Origin: Stereocaulon alpinum
Taxonomy: Eukaryota > Ascomycota > Lecanoromycetes > Lecanorales > Stereocaulaceae
NCBI GenBank assembly: GCA_018257865.1
Contig: JAEUBA010000108.1
Coordinates: forward strand, 22,089 to 86,088
Direction of reading: 5' to 3'
DNA: 64,000 bases
Position 1 is the first letter of the stretch. Each line of letters starts with the position of its first letter. This document shows positions 1 through 9,910 of the stretch, piece by piece. Position numbers and translations under genes: made by a program. Under the pieces are notes generated by a model. The model had not been told where the DNA came from. It worked only from the letters and a program-made list of their open reading frames with translations, and did no database searches.

Positions 1-711
1 GAATGGAAGGAGCTACATGAGTCATTGTAGTACTGCATCGGAACATGGTTGTGTGGGGGATCATTCGCAGGGAGTAGAACCCAAGACGCAAACGCGGTTA
101 CAGCGTTCCAGTTCAATCTAGTTTAACTTGCAGTGTGATCCAAAAGCTAAACCATGGCGTGCGCTTATCGAAAGGAGTCTGTTTAACACAATCATTTAGC
201 AAATGTGGGAACTACTAGGAATCTCATTGACAATTACGCGTTGGCTTAATGTGTCCTAGTATCTGCTGATCACAATCCTGGGTCTTTCTGATTCACGCCC
301 GCTGGACTCTCTTTGTGTTGTTGCCACCCCTAATAACCACAGCTTGTCCAATGATTCACATATTGCTTTCACAACAAGGAAATTAAACTTACATTCTTTT
401 GCTTGCCCTGTGACAGGTTTGTCTAACACGACCTTTGCCACATTGCTCAGTGAAGCACAGAAGCCCTCAATCAGAAAACATAGAATTTCAATGTCATTGT
501 TCGACTACCTACCATTGTTGCATGTTCAACATGACACTCATTTCAGCGTCCATTGTGTCACACTGGAATGGTATAAAGCCGTCTCTCCGACGTTTATCGT
601 CCTTTCCATTCTCATCTAACGCCCGCATCAATTCCCGTCAGCTTCAACACAAAGAAACATCGCCAATCCCAGACCCTCCGAAGAGAATCTCGCACTCCAC
701 CATCAACAACC
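1..711. other. Upstream intergenic region with putative TATA box
   Basis: I see no convincing gene here; the open frames are short and lack recognisable motifs. A TATA-like stretch (TATAAAG, 572-578) lies about 135 bp before the ATG at 712. The sequence between them is C/A-rich with CAAC and CATC runs, as is common in 5' leaders of filamentous ascomycetes. Base composition is normal and the segment is not RIP-mutated. Confidence 0.4.
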
Positions 712-918
712 ATGGGGAATCCCATGGGAAATCCCAAAGCGTCAAAGAAGACTCACCACTGCCCAAGACATTTCAAGGGTAATTGCAATAACAGGGGCGG
801 CATCTGCTCCACGCATGAAGTATACTGCAACGGTACCTTGCGTAACGGAAAGCGATGCAACAAGAAGCGTCTAAGAGCGCAAGCATGTGTTTCTTGTGGA
901 CGTGCCGGGGAAACTTGA
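712..918 (+). CDS. Small Cys-rich protein, 68 aa, unknown function
   Basis: This is a single-exon ORF of 68 residues. Its start lies in a good fungal context (ACAACCATGG), with a TATA-like box about 135 bp upstream. The protein is basic and has seven cysteines and three histidines (HHC near residue 16, then C25, C32, H35, C39, C48, C58 and C61). The C58-x2-C61 pair near the end suggests a small zinc-binding fold rather than a disulfide-rich secreted peptide. No signal peptide is visible. I do not recognise the family. The composition and start context favour a real gene, but the short length leaves doubt. Confidence 0.5.
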   Translation: MGNPMGNPKASKKTHHCPRHFKGNCNNRGGICSTHEVYCNGTLRNGKRCNKKRLRAQACVSCGRAGET

Positions 919-1428
919 GGCTCTTATCAATGGTCAGAATCAAGAGGGGATAGCAGTGGGGAAATGTGTTTGACGGGTCTTCGAGTTTGGGTGCTTCCCG
1001 TGTTGCTTGCGATGAGTCTTTAACCTTCAACATCCAATCATGCAGATTCTATTGTGGTGTCGGTGTAGCAGAGACATGCCAGAAGTGGGTTACGAGCAAG
1101 GAATTTGCGTGCTTTGAACCTATGGTCTATAATAATCATTCGCAGTAATATAAATCTCATGCGAACCCTGATAGATACTGTCACGATGTGAAGTCAGTTC
1201 AGCTCTCGGCCCAGGTCTAGTCTAGATCTAGCCCAGTCAGCCATGCCTCTTCAGAACCTAACGCATCGCTTAGACCTCAATCAACAGTAGCATATATGCG
1301 CTAGCTAGGACTAACTTGAATCCGGAATGGCAGCCCAACATAAAGTCTAGATTGGGGCAGTTTTAGGAGACTAAACATCGTTCCTCCACAGGCCCTTTTA
1401 CTCAAGTACCTCTAATTCTCGTCCAAGA
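919..1428. other. No gene seen
   Basis: A short open frame (966-1148, 60 codons) shows no recognisable motif and no strong start context. The rest holds no open frame of note. The sequence has normal CA/TG content, so it is not RIP-mutated. It may include the decayed 5' portion of the hAT element that follows. Confidence 0.3.
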
Positions 1429-1429
1429 A

Positions 1430-1843
1430 ACCGACAAAAGGGATTAACAATGGAAGAATAATAAGCAACGAGACCACAGAGTTCGTGATGAGCTTGATTA
1501 GTACTGTGTGGATCCTATGATACTTGCGGAGGAGTTGGACGGACGAAGAGTACTCGACTGGTGGCTAGAACCGAAGCAACGCATACATTTCTCTCTACTA
1601 TCGAGGATGGCTGTTGACATCTATTCCATATCTGCTGTGTCTTCGGAAGCGGAACGTGTATTTCCAGGTGCTGAGCATACGGTTTCTGACCACAGGAACA
1701 GCCTCAAGAGTAGGACTCTCAAACTATTTGAGTGCCTGAAGTCATGGTTTCGACTGGGCCTCGTTACGGAAGAACATGTGCTAGCTATCGTTCGTACCCT
1801 AGACGAGAACGAGAATTTGGAGGCTGAGGAGGCTATGGACTAA
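1430..1843 (+). pseudogene. hAT transposase relic, C-terminal dimerisation region
   Basis: The frame ending at 1843 encodes the C-terminal dimerisation domain typical of hAT transposases: a DWW motif, then LSRMAVDIYSIS, SSEAERVF, a TVSDHRN segment and LFECLKSWFR. The frame continues upstream of the ATG at 1508 through an in-frame TAG at 1499-1501, where this family usually has a polar or acidic residue, so an ancestral Gln codon CAG is plausible. The catalytic N-terminal two thirds are absent, so this is a non-autonomous stub. Downstream, GTCCAGACC occurs twice (about 1848 and 1895) among other GTCC/GGAC words, like the subterminal repeats of hAT elements. The domain assignment is secure; the element ends are not defined. 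Confidence 0.8.
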
Positions 1844-2174
1844 TTGTCCAGACCGTCCACGGTCACGGACTGTCCGAATAGCTTCAATAAGGATGGTCCA
1901 GACCATTGGGCGTCTTCGATTTGCTCTACTCAGTAGACATACAAGCACGTTGTCATCTATCTTGAATTTACAACTATGACGTATAGATATTCCACGCTGA
2001 CGGCGGACCGCAGGAGATCCTAGAGTACTTTTGTCTCTTAGCCAGCGATAGGCTATGTGATCTAGTACTTTTTGTTTGCGGGACATTTTGGCTTTAGACA
2101 TTGCACCGCGGCTGTCTAAGGCATCGAAAAAGCGTACCCAACGCATAGTATTAGATTCTTGCCTAGCAGGGGCT

Positions 2175-2175
<1 letters not shown>

Positions 2176-2213
<38 letters not shown>
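2176..2213. repeat. Poly-G homopolymer, 38 nt
   Basis: An uninterrupted run of 38 G residues follows CAGGGGCTC. It lies between the hAT stub and the next gene and is not part of any coding frame. Such a run can form G-quadruplex structures, and it is also a known place for sequencing and assembly errors, so its true length is uncertain. Confidence 0.95.
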
Positions 2214-2214
<1 letters not shown>

Positions 2215-2399
2215 AGTGATAGGGTTATAGGATCTATGTTGTAGAGCTGCATTGCAAGAATATAGGGTTTCGGGAGAAAAAGCTTTGCTCAGCTAAATTT
2301 CGGGTGTGTCATCACTTTTGCCTCCCTCTGGTGCCTGCCCTTTTATATCTTTCGGCAAACAGTAACACAACAAGGCAGTAAAGACCCTATATACAGAAA

Positions 2400-2472
2400 A
2401 TGTTCAAAGCCAACAATATTCACCTCATCACTCCTCTTATTCGCACCTGCTGCCAATGCAGGCCCCTGGTAA
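2400..2472 (+). pseudogene. Possible frameshifted signal-peptide remnant
   Basis: Directly after the ATG at 2400, the +1 frame reads as a hydrophobic stretch SSLLLFAPAANA followed by GPW and a stop at 2470-2472. This resembles the core and cleavage site of a fungal signal peptide. The ATG itself is one base out of frame with it. It may be the broken start of a small secreted protein, or chance. No downstream domain supports it. Confidence 0.15.
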
Positions 2473-2630
2473 CCACGCCGTCAAAAATATCCACTCTTTT
2501 CTCTCTTCAAACTTTTCGATCGTTCCCGGGGGTAAACCAAGCGACCATTTTCGTTCAATTCTTGCCTTCCTTCTGGCTTATTACTACCTCAATGGTCTCG
2601 TACGCAGCGTGGTACTTCGCTGTCTGACCA

Positions 2631-3553
2631 CTATGATGGTTCCAACAATGAACCTCTCGGCAACCCATCCACACCACCATCGCACTTTTCGAACCTTGCA
2701 TCATCATGCGATGTGATACCAAGCGGGTCCACGAGGTCATGATAGCACGCCGTATGCTCAGTTGCCCACTGCCTTAGCGCATCCCAGTCTCTACACATGC
2801 GGGTCTGATTCATGCCTGCGTCCCTGCGACCAGTCGTCGAGAGGAGTGTATCATCGGCCTGACACATGATATTCTGCCGTAAGGTGTCGAAGCAGTGCAT
2901 GTCATGCTCTACAGGCCAATCCATTTCTAGCTCGTTCATAAGTGCTGCGTAGTGTAAACGGATGACTTTCTGGGAATGGTGTCAGCTCCGTCAGCCCTTA
3001 TCAAACGATAAAGAAACCAACACACGAGACAGTGAATTGCATGGTAGGCTTCAATGATATAGACTGCCTTGTCAGAGTCGAAGGGGTGCGCCTTGGTAGC
3101 CGGCAGCCCATGCATGTCAGCCCATTGCGGATCAAGTGCGACAACGCCATGTCCTGGCTCAATAGTACTCCACGCCCGAGCTGCTTCGGTCTCATTGTCT
3201 GACATGTAAGGCGTCGGTATAGACCCTAGGCGCTCAATATTCCGTGCTAAGTTAAGGCCGGCTAGAGTTGGATTTAGTACTGGATAGCAGGTCTTTGATA
3301 GACTAAACTTACTGTACGACAGTACTTCCTCCTTGGAAGCTCGTGCCGAGCTCAGGCATACAGCTTGAATGATGGTAATGATAAGGAGAAGTGTTGTCGA
3401 GATCGACAGCATCATCATACGACAGTCATTTCCAGCATAAGTCCGAATGCTAACAGCATATTCCTCGCTGTCGTCAACGAAGTCCTCAACAGCATTCGTA
3501 GAGCAGGATCCTTGACTCAGAGGATAGTAGCGAGCCGCTGCATCATAGAACAT
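2631..3553 (-). CDS. UstYa-family (DUF3328) oxidase-like protein
   Basis: The spliced frame gives about 271 residues. An N-terminal cytosolic part with a YYPL motif is followed by one membrane segment (LSISTTLLLIITIIQAV) and then a lumenal domain with the two HxxHC motifs that define the family: HAIHC and HDMHC. A later CRDWDALRQW segment also fits. I infer two introns: 2970-3025 (GTGTGT...CTGAC...CCCAG, 56 bp), which restores the HCLKVIRLHY junction, and an in-frame 51-bp intron at 3262-3312 (GTAAGT...TACTAA...CTAG). Family members such as UstYa and UstYb act in oxidative tailoring and macrocyclisation of fungal peptides, and homologues occur in other metabolite clusters. It is head to head with a methyltransferase gene, as expected for a small biosynthetic cluster. 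The second intron is less certain, because the frame is also open through it. Confidence 0.85.
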
Positions 3554-4468
3554 GACTGTTGCTGTCTTTGATCAGGAGAAGTGTGATTGATCTTAGTGGA
3601 CGTCTTCTGCCGGCCTGTGATTTTCAATCAATCGCTAGTGTACAATCGACGAGTTGTGACTTTGAAACCTACAGTAAAATTCCGCCCTCTGATGTTCTGA
3701 AGCACGTGAGAACCATGGTGAGCTGTTTTCCTCAGAAGACGCAAACACTTGGGTGACCCTACTAACAAAAGCCCTCGACAGCGAGACAAAGCGTGGGCGA
3801 TCCGCTCTTATCCTTGCACCGGCTTGGGTCTCTTCCTAAGCCCGATGATCCCACATACTCCTCCTTACAATCTCATTATTCAGCGCCTACAAGCAGGCCA
3901 GTCATTGCTTGATATCGGCTGCTTCCTAGGCCAAGATCTACGGCGCCTTGTAGCAGACGGTGCTCCCGCTGATCGACTCTTTGCCCTCGACATGGTTAAC
4001 CACTGGGATTTGGGCTACGAGATGTTCCTCGACATTCACAAATTTTCCGCGCGTTACATCGAAACGGATATCTTGAATCCTAGTCATGAGCTCCAAGAGC
4101 TTCGCGGGACAATGGACATGATTTCCATCACGCACGTACTGCATCAGTGGGACTGGAAGACCCAAATCAAGGCGCTGAAAGAGCTCGTTGCATTGTCAAG
4201 CGCAAGTGCTATGATTGTGGGGTTTCAGATTGGGACAGCCGGAGAGAGAGAGAAACAGCCATCTGACTTGACACGCTCACCTGTCTACCTGCATGATCCG
4301 GCTTCGTTCCAGGAGATCTGGAGTGTGGTTGGTCAGGAGACGGGCACGAAGTGGAAGAGCGAGGCGTATCTTAAGACTTGGGCTGATGTGGGCTGGGATC
4401 CGAAGGATGTTGAGTATTTAGGTGAATATGCAAGAATTCTGCAGTGGGTCGTAAATCGACTTCCCTAA
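3552..4468 (+). CDS. SAM-dependent methyltransferase, secondary-metabolism type
   Basis: The inferred model has three exons: 3552-3580, 3639-3717 and 3782-4468, with introns of 58 and 64 bp. The second intron carries a perfect CTACTAAC branch site. It encodes about 264 residues, a usual size for the class. Splicing gives the segment YSKIPPSDVLKHV joined to RDKAWAI and YPC, followed by the SAM-binding motif I LLDIGCFLGQD near residue 80 and an acidic LFALDM strand end. This pattern matches methyltransferases of fungal meroterpenoid and related clusters (AusD-like); the substrate cannot be told. The first exon is the least certain part. The start codon overlaps that of the divergent UstYa-like gene. 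The gene ends about 20 bp before RIP-mutated sequence, so any further cluster genes on this side are gone or displaced. Confidence 0.82.
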
Positions 4469-4727
4469 CTACTTTAGATACAAGGGACTATAAGAAGAGG
4501 TACAAGATATAAGTAGGATATCCTAATAGTATAGAATATACTAGTAGCGGAGAAGATTTTACTTTAGATAAGTAGTTAATACTAAAGAGTAATAGCTAAT
4601 AGTAATTAGAACTTTTTAGATAGTAAGTAATTAAAGTCTTATATAATCTATAAACTCTTTTAAACTCTATAGATATCTCTTACTACTCTCTTTTACTTAA
4701 TCTAAATCTCTACATACAAAGATATTC
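4469..4727. other. RIP-mutated flank
   Basis: Just after the methyltransferase stop codon the sequence changes to TA-rich DNA with very few CA or TG dinucleotides. No gene is visible. It ends with TATTC (4723-4727), the left copy of the target-site duplication of the following retroelement. Confidence 0.7.
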
Positions 4728-5000
4728 TATAAGGTAGTAAGTCCTCTTTTTGTATAGAGCTACGTAGCGGCTAGGCACGCAATTACTATTATAGGGTTAA
4801 TAGATAGGTAAGTACGAGTATAATTTATAGATTGCTAGTAGAGCTAATAACTAAGGAGGTAAGAAGGAATTTAAGGCGTACGCGATTCTTTAAGTCCCTA
4901 GCTAAGCCCGCTTACTAAGCGTGCTAGGAACTTCGCCTAATATACTAGAAACCTACTAAGTATACTAGACCTAGTACTAATATTCGCCTTCCGCCTTATA
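4728..5000 (-). repeat. Left LTR (3' LTR) of gypsy element 1
   Basis: This 273-bp direct repeat pairs with 16216-16488 and has the same length. The termini TATAAGG...CCTTATA fit an original TGTAAGG...CCTTACA after CpA to TpA mutation. The two copies differ mostly by C/T and G/A transitions. Confidence 0.92.
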
Positions 5001-6289
5001 ACTATCCTCCCCCTTAGGAGGTTTAGTCCCTAAGCCTTATTATAGGTTAACCCTAGTAGTAGTAATATTACTGCTCGTAGGCCTAACACCTATAGAGCTT
5101 GCGACCCTAGTAACGTAGTTATTACGACTTAGTGTAAAGTAGCAGCGTGTTACGGAATAGTAGCTACGGCAGCGTATTTAAACAATTCCCTCGAAACCCC
5201 GCAACTTTTCAAATTTCAAATTTTTAAATTCTAGATAATTGCAACTACTACTTATAGTGCTTAGCACGTATATCCTACGGGCGTAATTATTAGCTAACTA
5301 TAGCTCTTACTACCGTTATCTATCTAGGAGGTCTTAGATAGCTAGGGCTTACTATAACGTCGCCGCCGCAGAGTTATTAGTATACGTATACTTTAATTAA
5401 GTATCTCCGCTATAATAAATAGTAGATAGCGCTAACTACTTCCTATAGTTAATATAATACCCTATAAGCTTTCCGCCCTCCTTCTATATACTATTCTTTA
5501 TCTATAAGTAACTAAGTAGGGTATTTCCTAGCCCCGCTATTATATACTATAAGTTTCCGCCCCGCCTTATAGTAGGGAAGGCCTGCCGCCTATAATATAT
5601 ACCTATAGGTATATATACGTATTACTACGGAGACTCTTTACGTTAGTAGCGCCTTAGTACTGCGTAGTAAGCGCTATCGATTAGTAGATAGGCTACTAAA
5701 TATATATATATATTATAGAGGGCCTATAGTCGTTAATAGTAGACTTAACGGCAGCGATATTAATCGCGCTGAACTATAAATACCTAAGAAGCTAGAGACT
5801 ATATAGATAAATACTATATAGGAAGAATTAGTAGATTAGTTAAATAGTTCTATTATTAGGAAGTTAGGCGCAATCTATATTACTCTTTAATATATATAAC
5901 TTTTCGTTAAGGCTTCCTCTATAACCAAAAATCGTTAAAATATTAAGATAATAATATAGTCTAGGGTAATAGTAAGGTAATATAAGAGGCTTAGATTTAG
6001 CTAGGAGAGATATTAATACTAGTAGCTAAAGGGCGGATATCCTACTTAGGCCCCTACCTTACCGTCGCCTCTTATTAACCTCTAGTAGGTACTCTTTAGT
6101 TACGCTGAGGAAGAGTCTTAGAGGGCGGCGGGACGTCCTTTATTATAGTATTCTTTTTAGACGCTACGGAAGTAGCTTTAATTAAATAAACTTACTTACG
6201 CCTATAAGGTTCTATATACTAGGATTATATATTATTAATAAATACTATTAAGATCTTATAATAAAGATATTCTTTACCTACTTATCCTT

Positions 6290-6430
6290 ATCTCTACTTA
6301 TACTACTATTACTATTATCTAAATTATCGAATTCCGGCTTAATATTATCTTCTTCTTTAACATTATCTTCCTCCTTAATATTATCTTCTTCCTTAATCAG
6401 CTCTTCCTTAACTTAGAAAGTTTAAAAAGA
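6290..6430 (-). pseudogene. Acidic repeat-containing coding relic of the TIR transposon
   Basis: On the minus strand one frame reads as repeats of the form KEEDNIKEEDNVKEEDNIK followed by an Asp/Asn/Ser-rich stretch. Such acidic low-complexity segments are common in accessory proteins of large DNA transposons. The surrounding frame is interrupted by RIP-type stops. Function and limits are unknown. Confidence 0.4.
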
Positions 6431-8979
6431 AGGCTTCTTCTACTACCTCGCCCTCTACTTACTAGTCTTAGCAGCCTTCTTTACTACTATAGCCTTTTTT
6501 TTTAACTCTCTCTATATATCTTCTACCGCTTCTTCTTCCTAGTATTATACTATATTTTTATCTCCAGTACTATTATTAGGCTTTTTATAAATAATTATTA
6601 ATTTATACTTACTACTAATACCGCCCTCCTACTCTAACGTCTTTAAGAAGTCGCTAACAAATTCTAATCTATATACGCTATTAGGGAGTTGATATAGTAG
6701 TATATCTACCTTTCTTAACTCTAGCTTAGAGTATACCTACTAGCTAGTAACCTCTAGATAACTAATAATCTTCTCCTAGTAGTTACCTTTAGGGATAATA
6801 ATACTTATAATCTATTCGTTAATCTTTCCGTTAATTCTACCCTCCTAAAGCGATAATCCTATAGAAGCTGGAGTAATATTAGTATTAAATTTTTAACGTA
6901 CTAGTATACCTACTATATATATAACCTTAAAGAAAAGTCTTAAGAGGCTGATCTACGGTCTTAGGATTATAGAAGGCGTTTCTTTTAATACTAAGAATAA
7001 AAGAGTTCCCCTTATATATCGACTTACTACTAGTCCCTATATACGGATAACCCGATTTCTTAATTATATCCTTTATAACACTGCTAGTACGTCTAATAGT
7101 AGTAGGTATAATACTCTTTCTAAGGAGCTTCTTATCCTTTAGATCCTATATAGGATTTTTATCAGGCGAGTCTAAGATCTTAATATTAATAGAGTAATTC
7201 TTCACCTCCTTATACTTAGTAGCCTTCTCTTCTTTATTACTTTTATTATCTATCGTTAGCGTAAAGAATAGGTAGAGTCTACTATATCCTCAACTAGCTA
7301 GGATAACTATATAGTTAATACCTCCGTTAATACCGCAGTACAGGGGTATCTTAGAGATATATAGATAATAGTAGGTAATTCTTATAGGGATCTAACTAAG
7401 CAAGAGGATCTAAGTCTTTCTAATAGCAGTATATCTTATTAATTATCTAAAAGTCTAGTAAGATACTCGCTTAAAGTACTTACTTATAGAGAATAAGTAT
7501 TCGCCTAGCGGATAGCGATAGTAAGGTTAATTATTAATAGATATTCTTTAAACTTATAGCCCCTACTAGACTTATAGCGGTCTAGATTATCCTAAAATTA
7601 TATTAGTATAAAGCTAGTAGTAGTAGTTCTGGATATAGTATAAAAGTCTTATATCCTCTATATAGAGCGCCTAATACAACCTATATAGATACTAGTAAGT
7701 AGAAAACTTAAGGGGTTAAAAACTTAATAAATCTATAAGCGATTTCTAAGTTTTTTGGGCTTAAATAGTTATATCGATAACGCTCTTTAATAATTTAGTA
7801 TTTATATATAAATTAGATTAGTAGTTGTTAGTCTATTAAATTATAATAGTAGTGCTATTCCTTATAGGAGTATTAGCCGAAAACCGCCCTATAGCGGCCG
7901 CTAAAATTACTAAGATAAGGGTCTAAAACTTATAATATCTATAACTTTTACTAGACCTAATCAATTTTCTTAAAAAAACTAGCGGTAAGCAGCTCGAATT
8001 CAGCTCTTTCCGAATCTTTAAGTAAGATAAGGATATAATACGTTATTAGAATTTGATATTACTAGAAGCTAGTTACTAAATCCCCGCACGGGTAGGGCTG
8101 AGCGCTAGCGGGAGTACCTATATTAATAGAGCTAGTAGTTAGGTGGCCTGCGGGGGTCTTAGTAAGCTTCCGCCTACTAAGCTAAGAAAGTAAGGAAAAG
8201 TACCTTATTAACGGTAAGGTCTAGAGATAGCAATATAATATTTATATATATAGAAATTATATAGGGAGCTTTATTAGGGTCTAGGTAAGAAGGGCTAAAG
8301 AGGAATAAAGAAAATCTTTAAAGATAACTTAATATAACTAGTTATTAGTAGGCAGCTTATTTTATAGTTACTCGATATTATTATATATAACTACTCGAAG
8401 AAATCGACTAAAGAAAGCTGCTAAATAATTAATTACAACACTTTTTAAACCTGATATATACTCTAAGAGAGGCTTAGTATAGAAGCTATTCCTCTATAAT
8501 ATCGCTAACGTCTATATCGTCCCCTGCTAAGATATATATCTTATTATCAGACTCCGTAATAATCTTATTTAGCTAATTAGCGAACTCCTAGGGTTCTTTA
8601 TTCCTTTAGGCGTTCTAAAAAGCTTAGGTAGCTACTAAGGAAGGCTTCTAGGAATACGCTCTATATAGGACCTCTATTTCTACTAGTAGAGGTAGCTTAT
8701 TTAGAGATATATATACGCGCACTAGATAGCGTAATTTTATATAAGCCTAACTATAATCTTTAACCCTAGTACCGCTAGTACTTTTATCTATCTACATTAT
8801 AGTTTTAGGGCTATAGCCTTACTTACGTATCTTCTTATAGCACTAAGTAAGTATTACTAGTAGGAGATATTCGTCTAGATTATAGTCTTTTATTTCTTCA
8901 GCGAGCTTATCTATAAGATCTATACTAAGAACTCTTCCACACTATATTATAGGAGCTTTAGAATATTTATATAAGGCCT

Positions 8980-9910
8980 AAGGCTTACTAGAGGTAGTAT
9001 ACGAGCGGTTACTTTACGTATAAATAAGGTAAGTATTCTAATTATCTATAAACTCGTAGCAATCATACCTAATTATTAGTATATAGACGGTAAGTAAGGT
9101 AATTCGGTTAGGGGTCTTATCCTTTTTATAGTACCCCTCCTCTTTTAAAGTATTAAAAAAGATTAGCTAGCGGTATAATTATAAAGTCTATAACTATATC
9201 TACTAGGCCTTAATTCGCTAATTAGCGGTACTTTTACTAAAGATCTAATAATTATCGAATTCCTTCTCTTCTTCCGTTCGATCGTCCTAATCTATATAAA
9301 GTTAATGTTACGCGTTAGCTATAAGTAAGGTCTTTAGGCCCCGATCTAATCTAATCTTATAAGGTATAATCTTCTAGTCTTATAGGTACGTTAGAAATTA
9401 CTTTACGATACTTATAGCGGTTCTAGATAAGACTCTAACGTAGATCTATAGAATTTTACGAGAGTAGGTATTAATTACTATATAGATTTACACGCCGCAG
9501 AATTCTAACTTATAATAAGTATTAATTAATTATATTATATTAGGTCCTACTACTAAAAACTTCTTCCTTTTTTAATTCTTCCTTATATATCTTACTATTA
9601 TACCGTTAGGATCGATCTTCTGTATAGCGTATATAATATTATACTGCGAGATAGTAATCCTACGGCGTTAGAAGTAGGTATAAAGGTATCCCCGCCTATA
9701 GCTTTATATAGATCCTTCTAATTCTAAGTACTCCTTTATAACTCTTATAATCGCTGCGTCTATATAGCTAGGGTTCTTTAGCTTACGCTTCCTTCTTATC
9801 CCTATATACTTACGTAAGTGTTTTACTTAGCGGAGGGTTATAGTTAGTCCTACGGTTACTAGTTACCTAATAATCTTAGAATCGGTAGCTAGTCGCTGAT
9901 AGAAATAGAA
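8980..9910 (-). pseudogene. Integrase-like (rve/DDE) transposase relic
   Basis: Reading the minus strand and treating TAG/TAA as mutated Gln/Trp codons gives one continuous frame. A helix-turn-helix-like start (LRQVKHLRKYIGIRRKRK) is followed by KIDPNGI, a GPN segment, KLEFCGV, NTYSRKIL with an aromatic-rich IYV, TAISIVK, IRLDRG, and later STAN-RI with LIIRYD near the end. This order matches the fungal integrase-core transposases, where an RSDRG-like motif carries the second catalytic Asp. Here that Asp is kept in LDRG, while an expected Asp before TYSR appears as Asn, as RIP would give. At least ten nonsense codons make it non-functional. Confidence 0.7.

Noticed and set aside
1799..2146. 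115-codon minus frame next to the hAT stub
   Set aside because: It overlaps the end of the transposase frame and the subterminal repeat area; no recognisable domain, so not called as a gene.
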